From positions 1-62,258 of IMG/VR virus record IMGVR_UViG_3300009049_000003: 62,258 nucleotides of DNA; one strand, given 5' to 3'. The stretch comes from a virus. Below the pieces are notes generated by a model. The model saw nothing but the letters and a program-made list of their open reading frames with translations, did not search any database and was not told where the DNA came from. Both the position numbers and the translations under genes were made by a program. This document shows, piece by piece, positions 1 to 8,897 of the stretch. Position 1 is the stretch's first letter. Every line of letters begins with the position of its first letter.

Positions 1-339
1 ACGAGTACCAAATGATCCACGGCCTTCAACTAAACAAACGTTGTTATTCCATGTTGCGGCCATAAGTTGGCCAGCACCAGCAGCTGATGTTTCACCGTGA
101 TTGTAACCGTAATCTGAAATGATACCAGCTACAGCAGATACTTTCTTAAAGTCTTTCTTTGAATTGAGGAGAGAAGAGTATAGATAAAATCTCTGCACTG
201 GCTTCAAACCATCGATCATGTTTGGAATGGCACGTGACTCGACTGTATACATGGCAAAGCTTAACCATTCGTTTTTAGCCACAGCAGAGATTGGATAATC
301 TCTAGTTCCGTCTTCTTTTGTAAATTCAAGTACGCTCAT
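1..339 (-). CDS. 52: DNA topoisomerase II medium subunit gp52 (partial, cut by window edge)
   Basis: N-terminal 113 residues of the DNA-cleaving subunit of the T4-type type II topoisomerase. Translating the minus strand from the ATG at 339 gives a start MSVLEFTKEDG, then ESRAIPNMIDGLKPVQRF, the typical GyrA/gp52 N-terminus, and EGRGSFGTR just before the edge. The active-site tyrosine lies beyond the window. In the family this subunit cleaves and rejoins DNA together with the ATPase gp39, which is encoded just upstream on the same strand. Its own promoter-like site lies at 372-400. Confidence 0.9.
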   Translation of the reverse strand, partial: MSVLEFTKEDGTRDYPISAVAKNEWLSFAMYTVESRAIPNMIDGLKPVQRFYLYSSLLNSKKDFKKVSAVAGIISDYGYNHGETSAAGAGQLMAATWNNNVCLVEGRGSFGTR

Positions 340-371
340 TTATAATAATTCCCATCTTTATGATTCTATAC

Positions 372-400
372 ATAATACCACGATTTTCATAAAATGTAAA
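372..400 (-). promoter_or_regulatory. Sigma-70-type promoter for gene 52
   Basis: On the minus strand TTTACA (400-395) and TATTAT (377-372) are separated by 17 nt, about 33 nt before the gp52 start and immediately after the gene 39 stop codon. The hexamers and spacing fit sigma-70 and match other promoters in this window. Confidence 0.6.
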
Positions 401-403
401 CCA

Positions 404-2224
404 TCATGCAAACATATAATCTTTACGAAGTTGACTTTCTTTACCAAACATCATCTGAAACATAGATGCATCATCAACAGTTACAGTATCATACTGAGGT
501 TGATTAATAATCACATCGTATTCCTCTTCAGTCAACGATCCTAAACCTTTAATGTAGCGATGCTTCCAACCAGATTGATTTGATTTAAAAGCAGATGCTT
601 CTTCATATGTGTAGAACCACTTAACTTTATCACCACTACGAGAAATCATAATCGGTGTACGTGTAATCTTAACGCGTTTTTCACTTAAAAGACGTGGCCA
701 GAATTTATAGAAGAATGCAATTAGCAATGGACTAATATGACCAATGCCATCGTGATCTGCATCTGTAAGTGTAGCTATGTTATCATACGTAGCGTTGTCT
801 ACAGAATTAGGATTATTAATATCTAAACCAAGAACAGCTACGAGTTCTGATAATTCTTTATTCTTAAGAACATCAGCTGGTTTCATATCCCAAGTATTCA
901 TAATAACACCTCGCAATGGATATGCTCCAACCTTTTGAGCATCTCTTACTTTAAGTAAGAAACCCATAGCTGAGTCACCTTCAACAATCTTGAGAGTTGC
1001 ATCTTGACGAGAAGCAGCGATGTGCTTTGCGACCTTTACTTTACGAAGATTTTTCTGAGCAAGAGTAGCTGCACGTTTATCAGCGGCAATCTTCTTTGCT
1101 AATTGTGCTTCAATAATTGGATCAATAAGATCTGGTGTATTGATAATCTTACGAGCGTAAGTTGCAAAGTCTTTACATTCCGCTGTTTCAAAATGCTCAC
1201 GCACATTACTCATAGGATTAGTTAAACGCTCTTTGGTTTGTGAGTCGAATTTAGGATTAACAAAATTACGTGCAAACAATACGAAAGTGAGTCCACCTTT
1301 AATTGTGTTCTTAGCTACCTCTACTTTAAATTTGCGCTTAATCATAACCATCAATTCGTCTACAATATTATTTACGATGTAGTCTACATAAGTACCACCC
1401 ATACGTGTATTAACACCGTTAACAAAAGAGTTAGTTCTGAAACCATCTTCAGATGATGTAAAGAAAAACGACACATTTTCTGATTTTTCTATTACTACTG
1501 TATCATTAAATAAAGCAGAATATTTTTTAAGATCAGAAACTTGTATCTTTCTTTTATTAAAAGAGAAACGTATTTCAGGGAAAGCCATTTGCAAACTCAT
1601 TAAACGATCTTCTAATAACTCAATCGTATCTAGGTTTGATAATGAATTTGTTTCAAAGCAATCGAAGTCTGCTACAAATGAAACCTCTGTGCCTGATCCT
1701 TCTTTATCCCTGGTGCTAACTTTAATTTCTTCGCCACCGTTTTTACAAGTAACAGAAATCATATTCCCATTTGACCAAGTTTTACCAACGAATTTAGATG
1801 ATAAGAAATTAGTAGCAGATGAACCGACACCGTTTGTACCAATTGTTACTCTCTCGTCGTCAAAGCTAGTACCAGCATTTACGCGAGTCCATGCAGCAAC
1901 AGGGCGTAGTATTTTTTCTTTACTAGTTTCATCGTAAATTTCATCTTGAGGAATACCTCTACCATTATCAGTTACTGTAACTTGGTCTAGATTAATAGAG
2001 ACATCAATCTTATTGGCATGTTTAAAGTTAGTTCTTATAGCTTCATCAATAGAGTTGTCGAGTATTTCGTCAATCATTTTAGAAAGCGCAGGAACATACT
2101 GTGCTGTTTTCCATTCTCCCTTAACAAAGCGTTCAACAACTTCTTGCGAGCTTGAACCAAGGTACATTCCTATACGTTCTCTCACGTGTTGTCTTGCTGT
2201 TAAAATTCGAAAGTCGTTTGCCAT
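404..2224 (-). CDS. 39: DNA topoisomerase II large (ATPase) subunit gp39, fused gp39/gp60 form
   Basis: ATP-hydrolysing subunit of the phage type II topoisomerase, needed for origin-dependent replication in T4. It has a GHKL ATPase domain with DEILDNSIDEA (about residues 52-62), DNGRGIP (86-92) and GTNGVGSSA (129-137). A TOPRIM domain follows with EGDSAMG near residue 412 and DADHDG near 488. At 606 residues it carries in one chain what T4 splits between gp39 (516 aa) and gp60 (160 aa). It is transcribed leftward, opposite to most of the replication genes, followed after about 60 nt by gene 52. Its own promoter is not clear. Confidence 0.95.
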   Translation of the reverse strand: MANDFRILTARQHVRERIGMYLGSSSQEVVERFVKGEWKTAQYVPALSKMIDEILDNSIDEAIRTNFKHANKIDVSINLDQVTVTDNGRGIPQDEIYDETSKEKILRPVAAWTRVNAGTSFDDERVTIGTNGVGSSATNFLSSKFVGKTWSNGNMISVTCKNGGEEIKVSTRDKEGSGTEVSFVADFDCFETNSLSNLDTIELLEDRLMSLQMAFPEIRFSFNKRKIQVSDLKKYSALFNDTVVIEKSENVSFFFTSSEDGFRTNSFVNGVNTRMGGTYVDYIVNNIVDELMVMIKRKFKVEVAKNTIKGGLTFVLFARNFVNPKFDSQTKERLTNPMSNVREHFETAECKDFATYARKIINTPDLIDPIIEAQLAKKIAADKRAATLAQKNLRKVKVAKHIAASRQDATLKIVEGDSAMGFLLKVRDAQKVGAYPLRGVIMNTWDMKPADVLKNKELSELVAVLGLDINNPNSVDNATYDNIATLTDADHDGIGHISPLLIAFFYKFWPRLLSEKRVKITRTPIMISRSGDKVKWFYTYEEASAFKSNQSGWKHRYIKGLGSLTEEEYDVIINQPQYDTVTVDDASMFQMMFGKESQLRKDYMFA

Positions 2225-2316
2225 TTCAAAACTCCATTATATTTTACCAAGCCAGTGTGAGCAATCGTCACATGGGTCGTCGATCATTAGGATCGTCCTT
2301 ATTGTTGTAGGTGGCA

Positions 2317-2324
2317 TATTTATA
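2317..2324 (-). promoter_or_regulatory. T4-type late promoter box TATAAATA (minus strand)
   Basis: Exact TATAAATA on the minus strand in the divergent region, about 93 nt upstream of gene 39. In T4 this box is read by gp55-RNA polymerase with the gp45 clamp. A topoisomerase gene would not need a late promoter, so the match may be fortuitous. Confidence 0.35.
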
Positions 2325-2344
2325 GAATCAAAATACCACATTCT

Positions 2345-2352
2345 GATAAATA
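2345..2352 (+). promoter_or_regulatory. Late-promoter-like box GATAAATA
   Basis: GATAAATA differs from the T4 late box TATAAATA in the first base and lies 40 nt before the start of the tail-tube-like gene. The same variant recurs ahead of other genes in this window. Confidence 0.4.
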
Positions 2353-2391
2353 CTATCATACTAAATCATTACTGTACACAGGAAAATAATC

Positions 2392-2880
2392 ATGATTACA
2401 AATTACTTGTCGCCCGTTGGGTTTAAAATCAATGTGAAGCGTTTGCCTAACGTAGAGTTCTTTACTCAAAGGGTATTGATACCTGGAGTTTCATCTGGTA
2501 CAATTGAAACACCGACACCGCTTTCTAATTATTATAATACAAGCGATAGACTTTTATACCAAGAATTAGATCTTTCTTTTATAGTTGATGAATCGATGGC
2601 TAATTATTATGAGTGTCTATCATGGATGGAAAGTCTTACTTCAACAGAAGACCTAGCACAATTTTCTAGACTAGCTAAATCTGATGATGGTATTGTATCA
2701 GATATTACGATTACAATACTTAACTCGCATAAGAACCCTAATATAAAGTTTACGTTCTTAAATTGCTTCCCTACAAACTTAACTGGAGTTAATTTGGATG
2801 CTGCTGCAGATGACGTCATATATCCAGAAGCATCGATGACTTTTAGATACGATAGATTTAAGTTCGAAAAATTAGGTTGA
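2392..2880 (+). CDS. Tail-tube-like virion protein (T4 gp19/gp54-type family)
   Basis: 162-residue protein with the layout of the myoviral tail tube/tube-initiator family: an N-terminal SPVGFKINVKRLPNVEFF segment, then a VLIPGVSSG turn, PTPLSNYY, a central beta region with SFIVDESMANYYECLSWM, and a C-terminal PEASMTFRYDRF strand. Small tube-like proteins of this type occur in marine T4-like phages. The chief tube protein is normally encoded next to the sheath, so this is probably a paralogue used elsewhere in the tail or baseplate. An AGGAAAA ribosome site precedes the ATG. Its TGA stop lies inside the -35 hexamer of the next promoter. Confidence 0.6.
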   Translation: MITNYLSPVGFKINVKRLPNVEFFTQRVLIPGVSSGTIETPTPLSNYYNTSDRLLYQELDLSFIVDESMANYYECLSWMESLTSTEDLAQFSRLAKSDDGIVSDITITILNSHKNPNIKFTFLNCFPTNLTGVNLDAAADDVIYPEASMTFRYDRFKFEKLG

Positions 2881-2905
2881 CATTTTCTTCATAACAGTGT
2901 AGAAT
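2877..2905 (+). promoter_or_regulatory. Sigma-70-type promoter for uvsY
   Basis: TTGACA (2877-2882), 17-nt spacer, TAGAAT (2900-2905), 37 nt before the uvsY start. The TGA inside TTGACA is the stop codon of the preceding gene. Confidence 0.75.
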
Positions 2906-2941
2906 AACTCTTATATGATTCTGATTTGAGAAGGTTTATCT

Positions 2942-3379
2942 ATGAGCACTGATGATATTAGCGAAGTTTGGGCTGCAGACGCAGTCATTGACGAAACTAA
3001 CTTGGGTAATGAAGCTAAGAAAATTCCACAACTACATTCTAAGTATTATAATATGTATTACAGAGAAGCTCTTACTGTAAAGAAATTAAAATACGATTAC
3101 AAAGAAATGGAATACGATAAGCGTGAATGGTTTAACGGCGATATGGCCGAAGAGGATTTGCGCGAACGTGGTTGGAAACCTTATCAAAAGAAAGTAATGC
3201 GCCAAGATATGGACAAGTATATCCAGGCAGATAAAGATATTATACGAATTAGTCTCAAGATAGACTATCATACTGAAAGAGCAAAGTTTTTAGAAGACAT
3301 CGTTAAGACTATTCATGGTCGTAACTTTATAATCAAATCTATGATTGATATTATGAAGTTTCAAGCAGGAGAATACTAA
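2942..3379 (+). CDS. uvsY: UvsY-like recombination mediator
   Basis: 145 residues. The highly charged helical sequence, the length (T4 UvsY has 137) and the end, IKSMIDIMKFQAGEY against T4 IKHIQDMRAFEAGK, identify UvsY. In T4 it forms a ring that loads UvsX recombinase onto gp32-covered single-stranded DNA. The SKYYNMYYREALTVKKL segment near residues 33-49 corresponds to the T4 SKWLNKHSSIKKEML region. It overlaps the next gene by one base (TAATG), and uvsW lies downstream, so this is a recombination operon. No uvsX is in the window. Confidence 0.85.
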   Translation: MSTDDISEVWAADAVIDETNLGNEAKKIPQLHSKYYNMYYREALTVKKLKYDYKEMEYDKREWFNGDMAEEDLRERGWKPYQKKVMRQDMDKYIQADKDIIRISLKIDYHTERAKFLEDIVKTIHGRNFIIKSMIDIMKFQAGEY

Positions 3380-3642
3380 TGACAGAAGTAAATAACATAT
3401 ATGGACATCCTATGGTATATCCTAACTCTGAATTTATTAAACCTCCTATGGAGAAAGCACGAATTCGTGTGGTTGAACAAGCTACTCGTGCAGAAATAAG
3501 ACTTAATCAAGTCAAGGAAATTGAAGAACGTATCGAAGAAATAAACACATTAAGACAACAAGCAGTTTTACGCTATGATCCTAACGGCAATGCTGTTGAT
3601 GTTGCTTATTCAGAAGGTGAGTTTGTAGATATCGAGGTTTAA
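3379..3642 (+). CDS. Small charged protein between uvsY and uvsW, function unknown
   Basis: 87 residues, translationally coupled to uvsY (TAATG overlap). The central part (about residues 28-60) is a strongly charged predicted helix or coiled coil rich in Glu, Arg and Lys, flanked by a proline-containing N-terminus and an acidic C-terminus. I do not recognise a family. Placement between two recombination genes suggests a role in the same process, but that is inference. Confidence 0.7.
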   Translation: MTEVNNIYGHPMVYPNSEFIKPPMEKARIRVVEQATRAEIRLNQVKEIEERIEEINTLRQQAVLRYDPNGNAVDVAYSEGEFVDIEV

Positions 3643-3703
3643 TTTCCAGCCTGGCGTATACACATAAATAGGACTATAGTATACGAATTGGAGATTTTTT
3701 ATT

Positions 3704-5194
3704 ATGGAAATTGTGAATGTAGAACAGATTAATGCTGTTCATCTTCGGATTACTGCCGACTCAGGTATTAAGATGGAGCTTGAGCAGTATTTCAGATTTC
3801 AACCTAATAATTATCAGTTCTCACCTGCATTTAAGAATAGAGTTTGGGATGGTTGGATAAGAATATTCAATGCCATGAAACCTATTCTATATGTAGGATT
3901 ATTTCATAAATTAAAAAAATTCTGTGAAGATAGAGGTTACGAATTGCGGGCTTCTGATCATTTACTTTTTGGCGAAGATATACCAGAAAATTATGGATAT
4001 GAAATTGCAAAAGAAATAAATTGCAAATTTGAACCAAGAGATTATCAAAACAAATATATTGTAGATGCGTTAAGAGATAGTAGATCGCTTTCTTTATCTC
4101 CTACTTCTTCTGGTAAATCGCTTATAATCTACTTAATACAACAACATTACTTTAGAAATTACGACCATAGAACTCTTATTATTGTTCCAACGATTGGATT
4201 GGTACATCAGATGTATGGCGATTTCGTTGATTATGGATGTGATCCATCAATGATGTATAAAATCCAAGGTGGAATTGATAAGAATACTGATGCTCCTATC
4301 GTTATTAGCACTTGGCAATCATTGATAAAACTAAATAAAGATTGGTTCTCTCAGTTTAAAGTTGTATTAGGAGATGAGGCGCATCTATTCCAAGCAAAAT
4401 CATTACAAAAAATTATGGAATCGTTAGACGAATGTTATTATAGACATGGATTTACTGGTACTCTTAAATCAGAAGAGAGTAAAACTCATAGATTAGTTCT
4501 TGAAGGTTGTTTTGGTTCTGTAAGAAAACATGTTACAACTAAAGATTTAATGGATGCTGGTACTGTTGCCGACTTTAATATTAAAGCAATTGTATTATCT
4601 CATAGTGCAGAAAATCGTAAAGCATTTAAGAAAGCTATATCTAAGATAGATAGTGCTAGTAAGAAATATCCGGCAGAGCGCGAATATTTGGTAAACCACG
4701 AGAAGAGAAACTTATTCATTCGTAATCTTCTTTGGTCTTTAAAAGATCAGAATAATTTAGTATTATTTGATTTAGTAGAAAAGCATGGTAAAATACTTGA
4801 ACCTATGCTTCGCAAAGATGATCGTCAATTACACTTCATATATGGTGCAACTAAGGGCGACGAAAGAGAACGTATACGTCATTTAATAGAAAATGATCCT
4901 ATTAAACAACACGATATTCTTGCATCTTATGGTGTGTTTTCGACTGGTGTAAACTTAAAAAAGCTTGATAATGTTATCTTTGCTTCAGGATCTAAATCTG
5001 AAGTTAAGGTTTTGCAATCGATAGGAAGAACCTTGAGAAAGGGTAATGATGCTGATAAAGCAACTCTATACGATATTGCCGACGATCTTAGCGTTGGAGC
5101 ATATTCTAACTATACCTTAACACACTTTAGAAAAAGAGTTGAGATTTACGGCCAAGAGCAATTCGCAATGAAGATCTATACCATAGATATATAA
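3704..5194 (+). CDS. uvsW: UvsW-like SF2 ATP-dependent helicase
   Basis: 496 residues (T4 UvsW 503). An N-terminal substrate-recognition part is followed by SF2 motifs: a Q-like PRDYQNKYI (111-119), Walker A PTSSGKS (133-139), GDEAH (223-227), TGTL near 248, and QSIGRTLRKG near residues 440-450 (motif VI arginines). T4 UvsW unwinds R-loops and branched DNA and drives the switch from origin-dependent to recombination-dependent replication. A CATAAATA box (3663-3670) lies 34 nt upstream and resembles a late promoter, consistent with late expression of uvsW in T4, but with one mismatch. Confidence 0.95.
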   Translation: MEIVNVEQINAVHLRITADSGIKMELEQYFRFQPNNYQFSPAFKNRVWDGWIRIFNAMKPILYVGLFHKLKKFCEDRGYELRASDHLLFGEDIPENYGYEIAKEINCKFEPRDYQNKYIVDALRDSRSLSLSPTSSGKSLIIYLIQQHYFRNYDHRTLIIVPTIGLVHQMYGDFVDYGCDPSMMYKIQGGIDKNTDAPIVISTWQSLIKLNKDWFSQFKVVLGDEAHLFQAKSLQKIMESLDECYYRHGFTGTLKSEESKTHRLVLEGCFGSVRKHVTTKDLMDAGTVADFNIKAIVLSHSAENRKAFKKAISKIDSASKKYPAEREYLVNHEKRNLFIRNLLWSLKDQNNLVLFDLVEKHGKILEPMLRKDDRQLHFIYGATKGDERERIRHLIENDPIKQHDILASYGVFSTGVNLKKLDNVIFASGSKSEVKVLQSIGRTLRKGNDADKATLYDIADDLSVGAYSNYTLTHFRKRVEIYGQEQFAMKIYTIDI

Positions 5195-5218
5195 TATTAT
5201 TTTAAAGGCGATAAGCCT

Positions 5219-5246
5219 ATTATACTCGGCATTCCAAAAATGTCAA
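5219..5246 (-). promoter_or_regulatory. Perfect-consensus sigma-70 promoter on the antisense strand downstream of uvsW
   Basis: On the minus strand TTGACA (5246-5241), a 16-nt spacer and TATAAT (5224-5219) form a perfect-hexamer promoter pointing left, into the 3' end of uvsW. No minus-strand gene lies between here and gene 39, 3 kb away. See findings. Confidence 0.55.
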
Positions 5247-5269
5247 CAAAAAAATAAAAAGTGTACAAA

Positions 5270-5299
5270 TTAACAATTTCGCTGTACATTTTATATAAC
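5270..5299 (+). promoter_or_regulatory. Possible sigma-70 promoter for gene 55
   Basis: TTAACA (5270-5275), 18-nt spacer, TATAAC (5294-5299), 35 nt before gene 55. Each hexamer has one mismatch to consensus. The gene 55 start is preceded by a strong GGAGGAGG ribosome site. Confidence 0.4.
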
Positions 5300-5333
5300 A
5301 ACCCAAATATACGGAGGAGGCTAGTGTTCTAAA

Positions 5334-5894
5334 ATGGCTAAAAGAGCGAAGAAGAACTATGTTAATAATGCAGACTTTCTTGAAGCATTAATACAATACA
5401 AAAAATTATGCGTTGAAGCAGAAGATGCTGGTGACGAGAAACCAAGATGTCCTGACTACATTGGTAAGTGCATCTATCAGATTGCAACAAGACTTGCAAC
5501 AAAACCAAATTTCAGTGGTTACTCATATAAAGATGATATGATATCAGACGGAATTGAAAATTGCCTATTATATATGGGTAACTTTAATCCTGAAAAATCT
5601 CAAAATCCTTTTGCGTATTTTACACAAATTATTTGGTTTGCTTTCTTACGTCGCATTCAAAAAGAAAAGAAACAAATGTATATTCGTTTTAAATCTTCGC
5701 AACAGATGATTGCAACTGGTGGAACTTATGCTGGTGGAGAAGACGTTACTCTTAACTTAACAACTTCTGCAGATTATATGAATTCCTTTGTTCAAGATTA
5801 TGAAGATAAGATTGCAAGAGATAAAGCAAAGAAAAAGAATGCAGATGAAGAAGTTGATATTCAAGAAGTAATTGACGAGATCGATGAAAAATGA
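5334..5894 (+). CDS. 55: RNA polymerase sigma factor for late transcription gp55
   Basis: 186 residues (T4 gp55 185). The N-terminal YVNNADFLEALIQYK matches T4 YNYVNNKELLQAIIDWK. The sigma region-2-like core contains NFSGYSYKDDMISDGIENC and NPFAYFTQIIWFAFLRRIQKEKK, equivalent to T4 [23 protein letters not shown]. gp55 directs host RNA polymerase to TATAAATA late boxes with the gp45 clamp as activator; such boxes are present in this window. The last four bases overlap gene 47 (ATGA), starting the 55-47-46 operon. Confidence 0.95.
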   Translation: MAKRAKKNYVNNADFLEALIQYKKLCVEAEDAGDEKPRCPDYIGKCIYQIATRLATKPNFSGYSYKDDMISDGIENCLLYMGNFNPEKSQNPFAYFTQIIWFAFLRRIQKEKKQMYIRFKSSQQMIATGGTYAGGEDVTLNLTTSADYMNSFVQDYEDKIARDKAKKKNADEEVDIQEVIDEIDEK

Positions 5895-6952
5895 AGATAG
5901 CTATCATCACAGATATGCACCTCGGAGTAAGAGGTGATTCAAAGATATTCTTAGATCATCAAGAACGTTTCTTTAATGAGATATTCTTTCCGTATTTAGA
6001 TAAACACGAAATCGATACGGTGTTAGATCTAGGAGATACATTTGATAGAAGAAAGTATATTAACTACGTAACACTCGGAAGAGCAAAGAAGTTTTTCTTT
6101 GATCAGCTTCAATCACGGGGTATAGAATATCATGCTGTAGTAGGTAATCACTCAGTTTATTATACGAACACAAATGAAGTAAACTCAATGGATTTACTAC
6201 TTCAAGAGTATGAAAACTTTAATATATACAGAGATGAACCAGTAGAATTGACATTTGGATCAACTAATGTTATTATGGTACCGTGGATCACGAAAACAAA
6301 CTCAGAAACATCTTTGGAAGCTATACGAAATTCTAACGCTCATATATGTATGGGCCACTTTGATATCGTTGGATTTGAAATGTTGAAAGGTGCTATATGT
6401 GATCACGGCTTATCTAAAGAGTTGTTTACTTCTTATGAACAAGTTTATTCTGGACACTTCCATCACCCATCTGAATATGGTAATATTAATTATTTAGGTG
6501 CACCTTATGAAATGACATGGTCAGATTATCAAGGTAAACGTGGGTTTAGAGTTCTTGATACTGAAACTCGCAATCTTAATTGGGTTCTAAATCCATTTGC
6601 GATATATCATAAGATTGATTATGACGATAAGGACATGACTATCGAAGATATAGCTAATCTTGATATGACTAACATCAAAGATGCTTATATCAAAGTCATA
6701 GTTAAAAATAGAACTAATCCTTACATATATGATTTGTTCATTAATAAGTTAACAGACGGAGGTGCTGCAGACGTAAAATCTGTTGACGATTCGTTAGATT
6801 TAGAAGATAGTGGTGTAGATGATATCTTGGATGAAACTAAAGATACCAAAGATATTCTACATGATTATGTTAGATCGATAGACACTAAAGCAGACAAAGT
6901 AAGGATCAAAGAATTGATTGATGAACTATATTCGGAAGCACAAAATATCTAA
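5891..6952 (+). CDS. 47: Recombination nuclease subunit gp47 (SbcD/Mre11-like)
   Basis: 353 residues (T4 339). It carries the metallophosphoesterase signature in order: ITDMHLGVRGD (7-17), DLGDTFDRR (46-54), VGNHSVYY near 83 (the usual GNHD/GNHE has Ser after His), and GHFHHPSEYG near residues 192-201. With gp46 it forms the Mre11/Rad50-type complex that resects DNA ends for recombination-dependent replication. Start and stop overlap both neighbours by a few bases, implying coupled translation. An acidic stretch near residues 295-320 precedes the C-terminal helices. Confidence 0.95.
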   Translation: MKIAIITDMHLGVRGDSKIFLDHQERFFNEIFFPYLDKHEIDTVLDLGDTFDRRKYINYVTLGRAKKFFFDQLQSRGIEYHAVVGNHSVYYTNTNEVNSMDLLLQEYENFNIYRDEPVELTFGSTNVIMVPWITKTNSETSLEAIRNSNAHICMGHFDIVGFEMLKGAICDHGLSKELFTSYEQVYSGHFHHPSEYGNINYLGAPYEMTWSDYQGKRGFRVLDTETRNLNWVLNPFAIYHKIDYDDKDMTIEDIANLDMTNIKDAYIKVIVKNRTNPYIYDLFINKLTDGGAADVKSVDDSLDLEDSGVDDILDETKDTKDILHDYVRSIDTKADKVRIKELIDELYSEAQNI

Positions 6953-8664
6953 TGAAAATATTATTTCAAAATATTAAGTATAAAAACCTGTTATCTTCTG
7001 GCAATGCTTGGACAAAGGTTGAACTTGATAAGAATAGAACAACTCTTATTTCCGGTACTAATGGCAGTGGTAAATCTACTCTTTTAGATGCCATAGTATT
7101 TGCCCTTTACGGTAAAGCATTTCGTAAGGTTAATAAGAACCAGTTGATTAATACGATAAACGCAAAAGAAACCTTAGTTGAAGTTAACTTTAAGATAGGT
7201 AAAAATACTTTCATGATACGTCGAGGCATTAAACCAAACGTATTTGAGATATGGAAGAATGGAGAACTCTTAAATCAAGATGCAGCTTCAAAGGATTATC
7301 AAGCTTATCTTGAACAAAACATTCTTAACTTAAACTTTAAATCTTTTAACCAGATTGTTATTCTCGGTTCTGCAACTTATGTACCTTTTATGGAATTACC
7401 AACTGGAACAAGACGAGATATCATTGAAGACCTGCTTGATATTCAAGTCTTTAGTACAATGAATACATTACTTAAAGATAGAGTATCTAGTAATAAGGAC
7501 TCAATTAACGAAAATAGTTATCAGATGGATCTTACGGAATCTAAGCTTGAGTCTGCAAAAGAACATAACAAGTCTATTCGTGCTATTAAGACCGAAGAGG
7601 TTGATAAGATTAAAGAAAAAATGTCTGTACATATTGATGCTATTGAAAAAGCAAAAACTATTATGAAAGCTCAAAACGCTACTTTAGATATCATTTTAGA
7701 TGACATTGAAGATAAACCTGAAATGAAAGCAAAATCCGAAAAAGCTAAATCATTACGTAGAGATATTGAAAGCCAAATTCGTTCTCATAAAAAAGAAGTA
7801 TCATTCTACCACGATAATGATGATTGTCCTACATGTAAACAAGGTATTGAACATTCTTTTAAAGCTAGTATCATTGTTGAGAAGGATGAGAAAATTATTG
7901 AATTAGAAGAAGGATTAGAAAAGCTTGCTGCAAAAGCAAAGACTTATGATGATCGTCTCGAGTCTATATCGGTACTTGAAGATCAAATGAGAGATATTAA
8001 TCTTGCTATCGGTGACCAACGTGCGACAATCAAGGTTGCTAAGAATGCTTTAGTTTCATATAAGAATGAACTAGATAAAGCTGAAGAAGAAGTTCAAGCA
8101 GTAGATGCTTCTACAATTGAAACTCATGCTACTAATCTTAAGAAATTTGAAGTAGACCAACAAGAATTGTTTAATCATAAAGAGATCTTAACTGTTGTAT
8201 CTGCTATGTTGAAAGATGGTGGTATTAAAACACGTATTATTCGTCAATATATACCCGTAATGAATAAGTTAATCAATAAGTACCTCGGTGCTTTTGACTT
8301 GTTTGTTGATTTCCAATTAGATGAAAACTTCAATGAAACGATTAAGTCTAGATTTCGTGACACTTTTTCTTATGCATCATTCTCAGAAGGAGAGAAACTT
8401 AGAATTTCATTATCAATCATGTTAGCATGGAGAGCAGTTGCAAAGCTTCGTAATTCTGTAGCGACAAATTTATTATTGTTAGATGAAACTTTAGATGGTG
8501 CATTGGATGGTGTGGGTATTGAAAATCTTATAGATACATTACATAACCTAAATTCAGATGATAATATTTTTGTAATATCACATAGAGGTGATCAGTTCGG
8601 TGACAAATTTGATCATCACCTTAACTTCAAAAAGGTTAAGAACTTTAGTGAGATATCAAGCTAG
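6952..8664 (+). CDS. 46: Recombination nuclease subunit gp46 (SbcC/Rad50-like)
   Basis: 570 residues (T4 560). Walker A GTNGSGKSTLLDAI begins near residue 35, a long coiled coil interrupted by a zinc-hook CPTCKQG near residue 291 follows, then the ABC signature SFSEGEKLRISLSI near 478 and Walker B LLLLDETLDG near 508. It is the ATPase and scaffold partner of gp47. The start codon overlaps the last base of gene 47 (TAATG). Confidence 0.95.
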   Translation: MKILFQNIKYKNLLSSGNAWTKVELDKNRTTLISGTNGSGKSTLLDAIVFALYGKAFRKVNKNQLINTINAKETLVEVNFKIGKNTFMIRRGIKPNVFEIWKNGELLNQDAASKDYQAYLEQNILNLNFKSFNQIVILGSATYVPFMELPTGTRRDIIEDLLDIQVFSTMNTLLKDRVSSNKDSINENSYQMDLTESKLESAKEHNKSIRAIKTEEVDKIKEKMSVHIDAIEKAKTIMKAQNATLDIILDDIEDKPEMKAKSEKAKSLRRDIESQIRSHKKEVSFYHDNDDCPTCKQGIEHSFKASIIVEKDEKIIELEEGLEKLAAKAKTYDDRLESISVLEDQMRDINLAIGDQRATIKVAKNALVSYKNELDKAEEEVQAVDASTIETHATNLKKFEVDQQELFNHKEILTVVSAMLKDGGIKTRIIRQYIPVMNKLINKYLGAFDLFVDFQLDENFNETIKSRFRDTFSYASFSEGEKLRISLSIMLAWRAVAKLRNSVATNLLLLDETLDGALDGVGIENLIDTLHNLNSDDNIFVISHRGDQFGDKFDHHLNFKKVKNFSEISS

Positions 8665-8672
8665 GAGAAAAA

Positions 8673-8894
8673 ATGCGTCATTCTATCGAAGATCTAATTA
8701 AAAGAATAGGTGTAATGAAAGACAAAGCAATACTGTTACACCGTGTTAGAAACGAATTTGCTGAGATTTCTTATAAAGAATACGACCACGCAGCTTGTAA
8801 TGCATTGATAGAAGACATACAAGCTATGGCCCTAAGTATCGCAAATGATAAAGAGGGCGACGAAATCATTACAGAGATGGAATACAAGAAGTAA
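8673..8894 (+). CDS. Small helical protein downstream of gene 46, function unknown
   Basis: 73 residues, eight bases after gene 46 with an AGGAG ribosome site, so probably in the same operon. The sequence is charged and predicted mostly helical, with a single Cys and an acidic C-terminal half. No family is recognised. Confidence 0.65.
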   Translation: MRHSIEDLIKRIGVMKDKAILLHRVRNEFAEISYKEYDHAACNALIEDIQAMALSIANDKEGDEIITEMEYKK

Positions 8895-8897
8895 TTG

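Noticed and set aside
2222-2258. TATAAT (2241-2236, minus strand) with TTGCTC 17 nt upstream as a gene 39 promoter
   Set aside because: The start site would fall about five bases before the ATG, leaving no room for the GGAG ribosome site, and the -35 matches at only three positions.
5205-5217. AGGC/GCCT hairpin after uvsW as a terminator
   Set aside because: Only a four-base stem and no T run on the plus strand.
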